NCBI RefSeq assembly: GCF_009881055.1
Contig: NZ_WXFG01000017.1
Coordinates: 1 to 64,000, forward strand
Length of the DNA stretch: 64,000 nt
Reading direction: 5' to 3'
DNA from: Peptoclostridium sp.
GTDB lineage: Bacteria > Bacillota > Clostridia > Peptostreptococcales > Peptostreptococcaceae
The notes beneath the pieces are model-generated. The model saw only the letters and a program-made list of their open reading frames with translations. It did no database searches and was not told where the DNA came from. A program made the translations under genes and the position numbers. Of the stretch, positions 11,169 through 19,774 are shown piece by piece; the stretch's first letter is position 1; the number at the start of each line of letters is the position of its first letter.

Positions 11169-11639
11169 ATGATAGAAAAAGAATACCTGGCTGTAAGAGT
11201 GGCTTCGTCAAACGACGCCCAGCTTGTTTCCATAGTGTACGAAGGACTGATCGATTCGCTGAACGAGTCTATCGAGCATATAAAAGACGGTGAAATTCAG
11301 AAGTTGAATCTTTCCGTAGATAAATGCAGGGATATAATAGCAGAACTAATAGCAACGCTGAGCGGGGATTCTGAAATTGCAATGAACTATAAAAGTCTTT
11401 ACATATATTTGAATTCACTAATAACAGAAGCTCATATTAAAAAAGACACTCAAAAGTTTGAAGAGGCAAAGAAGATTGTAACTCCTCTACACGAGGGATG
11501 GAGTGAACTTGGCGAAAAGCTCTTCCAAGAGAGTGTGGAAAAAGGAAATGGAACAGCTGTCGTATCAGGAATGACATACGGCAAGGGGTATGTTAACGAC
11601 CAAGTATCGCGCAGCGAAATTAGATGGGAAAAGGGTTAA
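11169..11639 (+). CDS. fliS: Flagellar export chaperone FliS
   Basis: FliS binds the C-terminal D0 helix of flagellin in the cytoplasm, preventing premature polymerisation and delivering it to the export gate. The 156-residue, helix-rich product has the family pattern (LVSIVYEGLIDSLNESIEHI, then RDIIAELIATL and MNYKSLYIYLNSLITEAH). It starts 14 bases after the flagellin stop behind AGAGGTGG, so it shares the flagellin transcript. It is somewhat longer than typical FliS (about 125-135) through a C-terminal tail. Confidence 0.85.
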   Translation: MIEKEYLAVRVASSNDAQLVSIVYEGLIDSLNESIEHIKDGEIQKLNLSVDKCRDIIAELIATLSGDSEIAMNYKSLYIYLNSLITEAHIKKDTQKFEEAKKIVTPLHEGWSELGEKLFQESVEKGNGTAVVSGMTYGKGYVNDQVSRSEIRWEKG

Positions 11640-11657
11640 AACACAAATAAAGATGTT

Positions 11658-11701
11658 AAGCCGGCAGAGGAAATCATATATTTCCAGCTGCCGGCTTTTT
11701 G
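11658..11701 (+). terminator. Intrinsic terminator of the flagellin-fliS unit
   Basis: AAGCCGGCAG (11658-11667) pairs perfectly with CTGCCGGCTT (11688-11697), followed by a T run. Confidence 0.9.
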
Positions 11702-11776
11702 ACGTATTTGTCCCATTAAAATTTTCATATATGATATAATCTTTAAGGCAGCAATTTAGACGGGAGAGATGAAAAG

Positions 11777-13900
11777 ATGATTACAAGCATGCTTGTAAAA
11801 GAGCTTGGCGTTAAAAAAGGACAGGTTGAAAATGCCATAAAGCTTATAGATGAAGGCAACACCATACCGTTCATTGCAAGGTATAGGAAGGAAATGACAG
11901 GCGGCCTGAGCGATGAAATATTAAGGCAGCTGCACGAGAGGCTCACTTACCTTAGAAACCTTGAAGATAGAAAGCAGGAAGTAATAAGGATAATAGATGA
12001 GCAGGGCAAGCTTACAGCGGAGCTTGAAAAGGCCATAAACAAGGCTGACATGTTGCAAAAGGTAGAGGACCTATACAGGCCCTACAAGCAGAAAAAGAGC
12101 ACCAGGGCTGAAAAGGCAAGGGAGAGAGGACTTGAGCCTCTTGCACAGGCCATAATAGAAGGAAAAAGAGGCATACTGGAGTTTGCAGCGAGTTTTATAG
12201 ATGCAGAAAAGGAAGTGGATTCGGAAGAGGCTGCTATAGCTGGCGCGAAGGACATAATAGCTGAGGGCGTATCTGACAACGCGGCATACAGGCAGTGGAT
12301 ACGTGAGCTTTGTTTGAAGACAGCAGTATTAAATTCTCAGGCAACAGACAAGGACAGCGATTCTGTCTACTCGAACTACTATGACTTCAGTGAGCCGATT
12401 TCAAAGGCGGCAGATCACAGGATACTTGCCATAAACAGGGGGGAGAGCGAGAAATTCCTCAGGGTCAAACTCTTATTCCCCGACGAGAGGATGGTCGAAT
12501 ACCTCAAGTCGAAGGAGATAAAGTCTGCAAACGAGTGTACATCGTATATGGAAGAGGCTATAGAGGACGCATACAAAAGGCTCATACAGCCGTCTATAGA
12601 AAGGGAGCTGCGCAGCGGTCTTACGGAAAGAGCCCAGGAGAATGCCATAGCTCTTTTTGGAAAGAACCTGAAGGGCCTTATAATGGCTTCCCCAGTCAAG
12701 GATGTAAGGGTGCTAGCAATAGATCCGAGCTTCAGAACGGGCTGCAAGCTCAGTGTACTCGACGAGACTGGCAAACTGCTTGAATACTCGACAATATACC
12801 CAAATGCACCCAGAAATGAGACTGAAAAGTCAAAACAGGAAATGCTAAGGCTCATAGAAAAACATGAGGTAGACATCATATCCATAGGCAACGGCACGGC
12901 CTCGCGCGAGACTGAATCGTTCGTGGCGGAATCAATAAAGGACTTGAGCAGGGCAGTCCACTACACAATAGTCAGTGAGGCCGGGGCATCCGTATATTCC
13001 GCATCAAAGCTGGCAAACGAAGAATATCCGGACATAGACGTTTCAATAAGGGGAGCAATATCAATAGGCAGAAGGCTTCAAGATCCAATGGCCGAGCTTG
13101 TAAAAATAGACCCAAAGAGCATAGGTGTGGGCCAGTATCAGCACGATCTCAACCAGAAGAGGCTCGATGAGGCGCTTAAAGGCGTTGTGGAGGACTGCGT
13201 GAACTCTGTGGGTGTGGACATAAACACTGCAACAGTATCCCTGCTGAGGTATGTATCGGGAATATCGGAGTCAATCGCCAAAAACATAGTCGCATACAGG
13301 GACGAGAACGGAAAATTCAATGGCAGGCAGGAGCTTAAGAAGGTCAAAAGACTTGGAGACAAGGCCTTTGAGCAGTGCGCAGGCTTCCTTAGGATACACG
13401 GCGGTGCAAATCTGCTTGATAACACGGCTGTCCACCCTGAGTCATATGAGGCTGCCAAGAGGCTGCTCGAGATTCTGGGCATAGACATAAGCGGAGCCTC
13501 AAAGGTGTCTATAGACAGAAAGGACATAGACATAAAAGCGCTTTGCGAGCAAACCGGTATAGGAGAGCTTACTCTGGCTGATATAATCACGGAGTTGCTT
13601 AAGCCGGGCAGGGATCCTAGAGATGAAATGCCAAAGCCAATACTCAGAAGCGATGTGCTCAGCATAGAGGACCTTAAGGTGGGCATGGTGCTATCGGGCA
13701 CTGTAAGGAACGTTGTTGATTTTGGGGCGTTCGTGGACATAGGGATAAAAAATGACGGACTTGTTCACATTTCGCAGATATGCGAGCGGTTCATAAAGCA
13801 TCCTATGGAGGTTCTGAGCGTAGGTGATATAATAAACGTAAGGATTATAGATGTAAACCATGAAAAGGGGAAGGTCTCCCTGAGCATGAAAGAAATATAG
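11777..13900 (+). CDS. tex: Tex family RNA-binding transcription accessory protein
   Basis: Tex is a widely conserved cytoplasmic nucleic-acid-binding protein linked to transcription and RNA turnover. The 707-residue product shows the N-terminal helical Tex region, a YqgF/RNase H-like domain from about residue 310 (VRVLAIDPSFRTGCKLSVLDETGKLLE), helix-hairpin-helix segments from about 490 (TATVSLLRYVSGISESIAKNIVAYR), and a C-terminal S1 domain (about 635-705, LKVGMVLSGTVRNVVDFGAFVDIG). Length is typical. A GGGAGAG site precedes ATG 11777, and TATAAT at 11735-11740 may be its -10. Confidence 0.93.
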   Translation: MITSMLVKELGVKKGQVENAIKLIDEGNTIPFIARYRKEMTGGLSDEILRQLHERLTYLRNLEDRKQEVIRIIDEQGKLTAELEKAINKADMLQKVEDLYRPYKQKKSTRAEKARERGLEPLAQAIIEGKRGILEFAASFIDAEKEVDSEEAAIAGAKDIIAEGVSDNAAYRQWIRELCLKTAVLNSQATDKDSDSVYSNYYDFSEPISKAADHRILAINRGESEKFLRVKLLFPDERMVEYLKSKEIKSANECTSYMEEAIEDAYKRLIQPSIERELRSGLTERAQENAIALFGKNLKGLIMASPVKDVRVLAIDPSFRTGCKLSVLDETGKLLEYSTIYPNAPRNETEKSKQEMLRLIEKHEVDIISIGNGTASRETESFVAESIKDLSRAVHYTIVSEAGASVYSASKLANEEYPDIDVSIRGAISIGRRLQDPMAELVKIDPKSIGVGQYQHDLNQKRLDEALKGVVEDCVNSVGVDINTATVSLLRYVSGISESIAKNIVAYRDENGKFNGRQELKKVKRLGDKAFEQCAGFLRIHGGANLLDNTAVHPESYEAAKRLLEILGIDISGASKVSIDRKDIDIKALCEQTGIGELTLADIITELLKPGRDPRDEMPKPILRSDVLSIEDLKVGMVLSGTVRNVVDFGAFVDIGIKNDGLVHISQICERFIKHPMEVLSVGDIINVRIIDVNHEKGKVSLSMKEI

Positions 13901-13924
13901 AGGATAAATTGGAAGGAGAATGGT

Positions 13925-15094
13925 ATGCTACTTATTAAAAATGGCAAGGTGTACACAATGGCAAATGGCGTGCTTGATTCGGCCGATATACTTGTCAAAT
14001 CAGGCAAGATAGCCATGATTGCAAAAGACATAGAGGCTACAAGCGACATGCAGGTCGTGGATGCCACGGGAAAATTCGTTTTTCCGGGCTTCATAGATGC
14101 GCATACTCACATGGGGCTCTGGGAAGACGGAATGGGTTTTGAAGGCGCCGACGGCAACGAAGAGACAGATCCCGTAACTCCGCACCTTAGAGCAATAGAC
14201 GGAATCAATCCCATGGACAGGAACTTCAAGGAGGCACTTGAGGGCGGAATTACTACGGTTGCAACAGGTCCCGGAAGCGCCAATGTTATGGGGGGACAGT
14301 TCGTAGTAGTCAAGGCTGTCGGAGACAGGATAGACGACATGATAATAAAGGATCCGGCGGGCTTTAAGATAGCCTTCGGAGAGAATCCAAAGAGTGTCTA
14401 TGGAAAGGATGACAGGGCGCCTCAAACGCGCATGGCGATTGCTGCGCTAATAAGGGAGACGCTCAAAAAAGCAGTCAACTACCACGAGGATATGCAGGAT
14501 TACGTGTCAGATGAGGACGTTGACAGGCCGGAATACGACATAAAACTAGATGCACTCATTCCGCTGCTTGAAAAAAAGGCTCCGCTTAAGGCTCACGCTC
14601 ACAGAGCGGATGACATATTTACAGCCATAAGAATAGCCAAGGAGTTCGATCTGGAGCTTACTCTTGATCACTGCACAGAAGGTCACCTGATTGCAAACCA
14701 CATAGCTAAAGAAGGCTATCCGGCGCTAGTTGGGCCGTCGCTATGCGAAAGGTCGAAGATAGAGCTCAAGAATCTTGATTTCAAGACGGCTGCCGTACTT
14801 AGCAACGCAGGCGTTCAGGTTGCACTGATTACAGACCATCCAGTTGTGCCTATACAGTACCTTCCACTCTGTGCAGCTCTTGCAATAAAGGCTGGAATGG
14901 ACGAGCAAAAGGCTCTTGAAGCCATAACGATTAATCCGGCGAGGATACTCGGGCTGGGTGAGAAGATAGGCAGTATAGAGGAAGGCAAGGATGCGGACAT
15001 AGTAATATGGAACGGGTATCCGCTGGATGTGAAAAGTGTCGTAAGCATGACTATTGTTGATGGCAGTATCGTCTACAATTCGGCAGAAAAATAA
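13925..15094 (+). CDS. Amidohydrolase (imidazolonepropionase-like)
   Basis: A 389-residue cytoplasmic metal-dependent hydrolase. It has the N-terminal beta-sandwich, the metal motif FIDAHTHMG (His60, His62), further metal ligands in KAHAHRADD (about 223) and LDHCTEGH (about 247), and the late Asp in LITDHPV (about 305). The C-terminal IEEGKDADIVIW segment is typical of the superfamily. The substrate cannot be told from sequence; related proteins act on cyclic amides or dipeptides. It starts 24 bases after tex behind GGAAGGAG, so the two may be co-transcribed. Confidence 0.85.
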   Translation: MLLIKNGKVYTMANGVLDSADILVKSGKIAMIAKDIEATSDMQVVDATGKFVFPGFIDAHTHMGLWEDGMGFEGADGNEETDPVTPHLRAIDGINPMDRNFKEALEGGITTVATGPGSANVMGGQFVVVKAVGDRIDDMIIKDPAGFKIAFGENPKSVYGKDDRAPQTRMAIAALIRETLKKAVNYHEDMQDYVSDEDVDRPEYDIKLDALIPLLEKKAPLKAHAHRADDIFTAIRIAKEFDLELTLDHCTEGHLIANHIAKEGYPALVGPSLCERSKIELKNLDFKTAAVLSNAGVQVALITDHPVVPIQYLPLCAALAIKAGMDEQKALEAITINPARILGLGEKIGSIEEGKDADIVIWNGYPLDVKSVVSMTIVDGSIVYNSAEK

Positions 15095-15098
15095 CACG

Positions 15099-15127
15099 TT
15101 GACAATTATTGCCTGACGTATTAATAT
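15099..15127 (+). promoter_or_regulatory. Promoter of the FMN riboswitch-ribU unit
   Basis: TTGACA (15099-15104), 17 bases, TAATAT (15122-15127). A consensus -35 with a weaker -10, about 25 bases ahead of the riboswitch. Confidence 0.65.
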
Positions 15128-15150
15128 AATTATATAAGTGAATATATTTT

Positions 15151-15258
15151 AACTTCAGGGCAGGGTGAGATTCCCGACCGGCGGTACAGTCCGCGAGCCT
15201 AACGGCTGAACTGGTTAGATTCCAGTACCGACAGTGAAAGTCTGGATGGGAGAAGTAT
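15151..15258 (+). ncRNA. FMN riboswitch (RFN element)
   Basis: The RFN core is clear: CTTCAGGGCAGGGTGAGATTC, then CCGACCGGCGGTA, AGTCCGCGAGC, a variable stem (CTAACGGCTGAACTGGTTAG), then GATTCCAGTACCGACAGT and the closing AAAGTCTGGATGGGAGAAG. It binds FMN and here sits before a terminator and the riboflavin transporter gene, so high FMN should stop transcription of ribU. Confidence 0.97.
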
Positions 15259-15276
15259 GTATTTTTGTGCGAGCAG

Positions 15277-15307
15277 AGGAACCTGGAGATTATTCGGGTT
15301 CCTTTTT
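15277..15307 (+). terminator. Riboswitch-controlled terminator
   Basis: AGGAACC (15277-15283) pairs with GGGTTCCT (15296-15303), followed by TTTTTA. It lies between the aptamer and the ribU start, as expected for an expression platform. Confidence 0.85.
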
Positions 15308-15331
15308 ATTTTAAACTATGGGGGGATTTAA

Positions 15332-15943
15332 ATGGATAGAGCGGCAAAACTAAATCCAGGCAGACTGTTTACAACATCGAACCTGGTTAAAATCTCAATG
15401 CTAGGAGTAATGTCTTTTTTGATAATGTTCATAGAATTTCCGATAATGTTCTTTCCTGAATTTCTGAAAATCGACATATCGGATTTGCCGGCTGTTATAG
15501 GAGGCTTTGCGCTCGGCCCCGTGGCGGGGCTTATGATTGAGCTTGTAAAAAATCTGCTTCACTTTGCAATAAAGAGCCAGACCGGCGGTATAGGCGAATT
15601 TGCCAACTTCCTTGTGGGCGGAGCTTTCGTGTTCGTATCATCTGGCATATACTACTCGTCCAAAAGCAAAAGAATGGCAGTGATTGGGTGCATTGCTGGA
15701 ACTTTTGCCATGGGTATTGTGGGCGGACTTGCAAACTACTTTATACTCCTGCCTTTCTACTCGACATTCATGCCAATAGAAGCCGTGGTTGCCATGGGAG
15801 CCCAGTTTAACAGCGCCATAACAGACCTTAAGACATTTGTTTACTATTCAATAGTGCCTTTCAACATAATAAAGGGCGTATTGCTTTCTGCAGCGACGCT
15901 TGTGATGTACAAGAGGGTATCACATATTCTGAAAGGGCAGTAA
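15332..15943 (+). CDS. ribU: Riboflavin ECF transporter substrate-binding subunit RibU
   Basis: RibU is the membrane S-component that captures riboflavin and works with the shared EcfA/A'/T energy-coupling module, which is not in this window. The 203-residue product has about six hydrophobic segments and the family hallmarks DLPAVIGGFALGPVAGLMIELVKNLLHF and GEFANFLVGG. It starts behind GGGGG 25 bases after the terminator and is alone in its unit. Control by the FMN riboswitch agrees with the function. Confidence 0.95.
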   Translation: MDRAAKLNPGRLFTTSNLVKISMLGVMSFLIMFIEFPIMFFPEFLKIDISDLPAVIGGFALGPVAGLMIELVKNLLHFAIKSQTGGIGEFANFLVGGAFVFVSSGIYYSSKSKRMAVIGCIAGTFAMGIVGGLANYFILLPFYSTFMPIEAVVAMGAQFNSAITDLKTFVYYSIVPFNIIKGVLLSAATLVMYKRVSHILKGQ

Positions 15944-15998
15944 ATGAAAGGAATCAAAAAGTAGCCGAGAGCAGACATAATATATTTATTCACGTATA

Positions 15999-16026
15999 TA
16001 AAAAGTAGGCATATGCCTATTTTTTT
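15999..16026 (+). terminator. Intrinsic terminator after ribU
   Basis: AAAAAGTAGGC, loop ATAT, GCCTATTTTTTT. The stem is short but the T run is long. The reverse strand also carries a T run. Confidence 0.7.
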
Positions 16027-16029
16027 ATG

Positions 16030-16056
16030 TTTAGACTGGGCTTTTTTTGCTATAAT
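16030..16056 (+). promoter_or_regulatory. Promoter-like -10 now cut off from the tsaE operon
   Basis: TATAAT at 16051-16056 is a perfect -10. The -35 is poor (TTTAGA at 16030 with 15 bases spacing, or TGTTTA with 17). It points towards tsaE but is separated from it by the IS remnant. Confidence 0.35.
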
Positions 16057-16095
16057 GAAAGTTGGACTACAATTGGACATAAGACTTAAGTCATA

Positions 16096-17069
16096 GATTG
16101 AACTACCGCCACCTATGATAAAGCTTAGAGGTGGACGGAGTTTTTGACTATCTCGGTAGAGATTTTGTGCAGGTAATCTGCTCTTGCACTAGCTATATGC
16201 TCATGTATTCTGGTAACCTTGACTCTTTGCTTGTGCCAGTTGTTTGAGAACTTGACACGCCTTGACAGTATGCGCTGTTCTCTTGCAAGCTTTGCTTCAA
16301 GCGTTCTGAAAAACTTGGGATTCTCGTATGTTGTGCCATCTGAAAGTATGGCGAAGTCTTTCAGCCCTACATCTATTCCGCATGAGGAATTCGACTTGGG
16401 CAGCTCTTGGACCTTTGCTTCAACTAGCAGAGACACGAAGTATTTGCCGGATGGGTTACGCCTTATAGTGGCACTTAGAATCCTGCCAGTTATTTCTTTA
16501 GACTTGGCAAATTTGATTATACCAAGCTTAGGCAGTTTGATTTTGTTGTCTGCTATAGCTATATTGACATTGGTGAATTTTGTAGTATACGACTGCACCT
16601 TGTTTCTTTTGGATTTGAAGCGTGGAGCGTCATTCTGCTTCTTGAAGAAACGGTCGAAAGCATCGCCAAGATTCTTCAGGGAAGATTGCAGTGCTATGCT
16701 GTCTACTTCCTTGAGCCACACAAGTTCTTTCTTGAGTTGGGTCATTTGCGCCGAGCAAGAATTATATGTCAAGCCCCTGCCTGTTTGTTTGTATTCACTG
16801 TTCCAAGCATTCAGGAAGTGGTTGAACACAAAGCGGCTACAGCCTATTGTTTTGGCTATCAGCTTTCTTTGCTTGCTATTCGGATATATGCGGAGCTTGT
16901 ATGCTTTGTTAACTAGCATTGCTTTTCACCTCCTTGTGTGACATATAGGGCTGATTGCTGCTATTACTATCATATGTATACCCTGGAGCAGACACAAAAA
17001 CACAACTTAAAAACATTAGGCGATTCATTCCCCACCTAAGAGGATGAGGGTATTCTCGCCCTAACATTG
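16096..17069 (-). mobile_element. IS200/IS605-type element remnant, tnpB only
   Basis: Reading on the minus strand, the element begins after TTTAT (plus 17070-17074), a motif of the kind used as target-adjacent sequence in this family. Next comes a left-end hairpin (AGGGCGAGAATACCCT, about 17051-17066), the tnpB frame, and a right-end hairpin with CCACCT/AGGTGG arms (plus 16109-16134), ending near 16096 in GTTCAATC. No tnpA is present. The boundaries are estimated from hairpins and the TTTAT, not from an empty site. Confidence 0.6.
16125..16919 (-). pseudogene. TnpB, internally deleted, lacking RuvC-II/III and zinc finger
   Basis: The 264-residue product has the normal TnpB start (KAYKLRIYPNSKQRKLIAKT), the wedge/REC part, and RuvC-I with its aspartate (SSCGIDVGLKDFAI, about residue 184). 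It then runs through the EAKLAREQRILSRR helix and stops after RADYLHKISTEIV-KNSVHL. Full TnpB proteins have about 370-400 residues and continue into the RuvC-II glutamate, a CxxC zinc finger and the final aspartate. Here the 3' end joins directly to right-end DNA, which suggests an internal deletion. Two of three catalytic carboxylates are gone, so RNA-guided cleavage is not expected. Start ATG 16919 follows an AAGGAGGTG site. Confidence 0.8.
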
Positions 17070-17104
17070 ATAAAACTTGGAGAATCACCTTGAGGAGAAT
17101 TGAT

Positions 17105-17572
17105 ATGAAAAAAATCCTTATGAAAAACGAACGGGAAACCACGGAACTGGGCTTCAGGCTCGGTTCGATCATAGACTTTCCTGCAATCGTGTGTCTGTCG
17201 GGAGATCTAGGAGCTGGCAAGACGACATTTGTGCAGGGATTTTCAAAGGGCCTGGGAGTCAGTGAGAACATAACAAGCCCGACGTTCACAATAGTCAATG
17301 AGTATAATGGAAGGCTGAAGCTTTACCACTTTGACGTATACAGAATTTCATCCTCGGACGAGATGTATGATATAGGTTTTGACGAATATATAAGTTCGGA
17401 TGCCGTATGTATAATAGAGTGGGCAGAGATGATAGAGGATCTGCTCCAGGGAATCGAGAAGCTTTGGATAGAAATAAAGTATTCTGAAGGCTCAACCTTC
17501 AAGAGAGAACTCTTGATGAGGCCGGAGGGAGAAAAGTACGAGAAATTAGTCGAGGAGCTGTTTAAGGAATGA
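17105..17572 (+). CDS. tsaE: tRNA t6A threonylcarbamoyl transfer ATPase TsaE
   Basis: TsaE is the ATPase that works with TsaB and TsaD to place threonylcarbamoyl on A37 of ANN-decoding tRNAs. The 155-residue protein has Walker A LSGDLGAGKTTF (about residue 37-48) and the ITSPTFTIVNEY motif. ATG 17105 is chosen because GAGGAG (17092-17097) lies seven bases before it; the upstream TTG at 17090 sits in the ribosome site itself. The stop overlaps tsaB by four bases (ATGA). The IS remnant ends about 30 bases upstream. Confidence 0.95.
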   Translation: MKKILMKNERETTELGFRLGSIIDFPAIVCLSGDLGAGKTTFVQGFSKGLGVSENITSPTFTIVNEYNGRLKLYHFDVYRISSSDEMYDIGFDEYISSDAVCIIEWAEMIEDLLQGIEKLWIEIKYSEGSTFKRELLMRPEGEKYEKLVEELFKE

Positions 17573-18279
17573 ACATCATAGGCATAGACACATCTTCAGC
17601 GGTGGCCACTGTGGCGCTGATGAACGAGAGCAAGCTTATAGCTGAATACACTTTAAACCACAAAAAGAGCCATTCAACAAACCTCATGCCTATGCTCGAT
17701 GAAATGCTAAAAGCGTGTGAAATTAAAACTAGTGACATTGACCTTATAGCAGTATGCAACGGCCCCGGCTCATTTACCGGAATAAGAATAGGAGTAGCGA
17801 CTGCAAAGGCCTTGTCTCATGTGCTGAACGTGCCTATCGTTGCCGTAAACAGCCTTGAGGTTCTCGCATTCAACTCGGTCAGCTCATACAGCTATGTGAT
17901 GCCCATAATGGACGCTCAAAGAGGCCAGGTATACTCCGCACTCTATAGGTGTGATGGCCAGGTAGTTGAGCTCGAGGGCATAGGAGTCAAAACAATGGAG
18001 GAAGTGCTAAGTCAGATTGAAGGCCTGGGCGAGCGAGTGATGGTGCTCGGGGAAGCTTCTGAGCTTTACAAGGATGAGATATCAAAGCTCAGCAACGCTG
18101 TAATCCCGCCTTGCAGCCAGCGCCTTGCAAGAGCCTCAAGCGTGTGCGAGCTTGCGGCTAAAAAGTACAGCTGCGGAGAGCTCAGCAATGGATTTGAGCT
18201 TAGGCCGGTTTATATAAGGAAATCCCAGGCTGAGGTGCAGTACGAGGAAAAAATGAAAAAGGCAGGCAGCAATGAGTAG
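17569..18279 (+). CDS. tsaB: t6A complex subunit TsaB
   Basis: A 236-residue ASKHA-fold protein, the catalytically inactive partner of TsaD in the t6A transferase. It shows the family start (IIGIDTSSAVATVALM), the NGPGSFTGIRIGVATAKALS segment (about residues 61-80) and MDAQRGQVYSALY (about 115). It overlaps tsaE and rimI at either end, indicating translational coupling within the t6A operon. Confidence 0.95.
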   Translation: MNIIGIDTSSAVATVALMNESKLIAEYTLNHKKSHSTNLMPMLDEMLKACEIKTSDIDLIAVCNGPGSFTGIRIGVATAKALSHVLNVPIVAVNSLEVLAFNSVSSYSYVMPIMDAQRGQVYSALYRCDGQVVELEGIGVKTMEEVLSQIEGLGERVMVLGEASELYKDEISKLSNAVIPPCSQRLARASSVCELAAKKYSCGELSNGFELRPVYIRKSQAEVQYEEKMKKAGSNE

Positions 18280-18718
18280 CATATATGAAATAAGGGAAAT
18301 GACAGCTGAGGACATAGATGGAGTATTTGAGGTGGAAAAGCTGTGTTTCAAGACTCCGTGGAGCAGGGACTCCTTTGAAAAGGAAATGGGAAACCAGCTT
18401 GCCTTTTACCTGATAGCTCAAAGCGGCGATGTAATAGCCGGCTACGGTGGAATATGGTTTATAGCAGGTGAAGGGCACATAACAAACATCGCGGTCCACC
18501 CGGATTTCAGAAGCAGGGGTCTGGGCCGGGCGATTGTCATGGGGCTCATAGAGGAGTCGATAAAGCGAGAAATCGAGGCCATGACTCTCGAGGTCAGAGC
18601 GTCTAACGACAAGGCCATTGGCCTTTATGAATCGCTCGGATTTAAGTCTGCGGGGGTAAGACCTGGCTACTACACCGACAGCAATGAGGATGCGCTTATA
18701 ATGTGGAAGGAGCTATAA
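18272..18718 (+). CDS. rimI: Ribosomal-protein S18-alanine N-acetyltransferase RimI
   Basis: A 148-residue GNAT acetyltransferase. The acetyl-CoA loop is HPDFRSRGLGRAIV (about residues 77-90), preceded by HITNIAV. Later LEVRASNDKAIGLYESLGFK and the C-terminal YYTDSNEDALIMWKEL follow the RimI pattern. RimI acetylates the N-terminal alanine of ribosomal protein S18. It overlaps tsaB by eight bases, and the tsaB-rimI-tsaD order is common in Bacillota. Confidence 0.93.
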   Translation: MSSIYEIREMTAEDIDGVFEVEKLCFKTPWSRDSFEKEMGNQLAFYLIAQSGDVIAGYGGIWFIAGEGHITNIAVHPDFRSRGLGRAIVMGLIEESIKREIEAMTLEVRASNDKAIGLYESLGFKSAGVRPGYYTDSNEDALIMWKEL

Positions 18719-18724
18719 GAAAAG

Positions 18725-19747
18725 ATGAAAAGTGTAATAACGCTTGCCATAGAGAGCAGCTGCGATGAAACTTCAGTGGCTGTTGTAAGGGACGGAAGGC
18801 AAGTTTTGTCTAACATAATATCAACCCAGATGGATGAACACAGGAAGTTTGGCGGAGTGGTGCCCGAGGTGGCATCCAGAAGACATATAGAAAACATACA
18901 GGGCGTAGTGCAGGAGTCGCTCGACGAGGCAGGAGTCAAATTCAGCGATATAGACATTGTTGGAGTGACATACGGAGCGGGCCTTGTGGGCGCTTTGCTC
19001 GTAGGCCTTTCTACTGCAAAGGCCATATCGTTTGCGCTTGGAGTGCCGCTTGTGGGTGTAAACCACATAGAGGGCCACATATGCGCCAACTTCATAGCAC
19101 ATAAGGAGCTGGAACCGCCATTTGCATGTCTTGTGGTTTCGGGAGGTCACACTCATATGGTTGAGGTCAGAGGCTATGGGGATTACAATGTACTGGGCAT
19201 GACAAGGGATGATGCAGCCGGAGAGGCTTTCGACAAGCTGGCAAGGGCCATAGGTCTGGGATATCCTGGCGGCTCAAAGATAGACAGGGCAGCAAAACTC
19301 GGTGACAAGGAAGCCATTGATTTTCCAAGAGCTTACCTCGAAAAGGGCAGCTATGATTTCAGCTTCAGCGGCTTAAAGTCAGCTGCGCTCAACTACCTGA
19401 ACAGCAAGAAGATGAAAAAAGAGGAGATATCTATAGAGGATGTTTCAGCCTCATACCAGGAGGCTATCATCGATGTGCTGGCGGAAAGAAGCATAAGGGC
19501 GTGCATTGAAAAAGGCTACAAGACACTTGCAATAGCAGGCGGTGTTGCAGCCAACTCTAGGCTCAGGGAGAGGCTTGAGGGCGATGCAAAAGCGCACGGA
19601 ATACAGGTCAAATACCCTCCTATAGAGCTTTGCACTGACAACGCCGCAATGATAGGCTGCGCGGCATATTACGATTACATCGGCGGAAGGGTTTCGTCCC
19701 TTGATCTTAATGCAGTGCCTGGCCTCAGAATAGGAGAACGGGAATAA
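18725..19747 (+). CDS. tsaD: t6A transferase catalytic subunit TsaD
   Basis: TsaD (formerly Gcp) transfers threonylcarbamoyl from its adenylate to tRNA A37. The 340-residue protein has the start [15 protein letters not shown], the metal-binding HIEGH (about residues 110-114), the conserved [10 protein letters not shown] (about 139), and the [15 protein letters not shown] segment. It ends the operon at a strong terminator and begins six bases after rimI. Confidence 0.97.
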   Translation: MKSVITLAIESSCDETSVAVVRDGRQVLSNIISTQMDEHRKFGGVVPEVASRRHIENIQGVVQESLDEAGVKFSDIDIVGVTYGAGLVGALLVGLSTAKAISFALGVPLVGVNHIEGHICANFIAHKELEPPFACLVVSGGHTHMVEVRGYGDYNVLGMTRDDAAGEAFDKLARAIGLGYPGGSKIDRAAKLGDKEAIDFPRAYLEKGSYDFSFSGLKSAALNYLNSKKMKKEEISIEDVSASYQEAIIDVLAERSIRACIEKGYKTLAIAGGVAANSRLRERLEGDAKAHGIQVKYPPIELCTDNAAMIGCAAYYDYIGGRVSSLDLNAVPGLRIGERE

Positions 19748-19774
19748 AAAAAACAGGCATAGCCTGTTTTTTTT
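19745..19774 (+). terminator. Bidirectional terminator between tsaD and the ABC-F gene
   Basis: AAAAAAAACAGGC (from 19746), loop ATA, GCCTGTTTTTTTT. Poly-A before and poly-T after the stem allow it to work for both convergent genes. Confidence 0.9.

Noticed and set aside
16219..16941. 240-codon plus-strand frame across the tnpB remnant
   Set aside because: Antisense shadow of tnpB; hydrophobic, Ser/Leu-rich and without recognisable domain.
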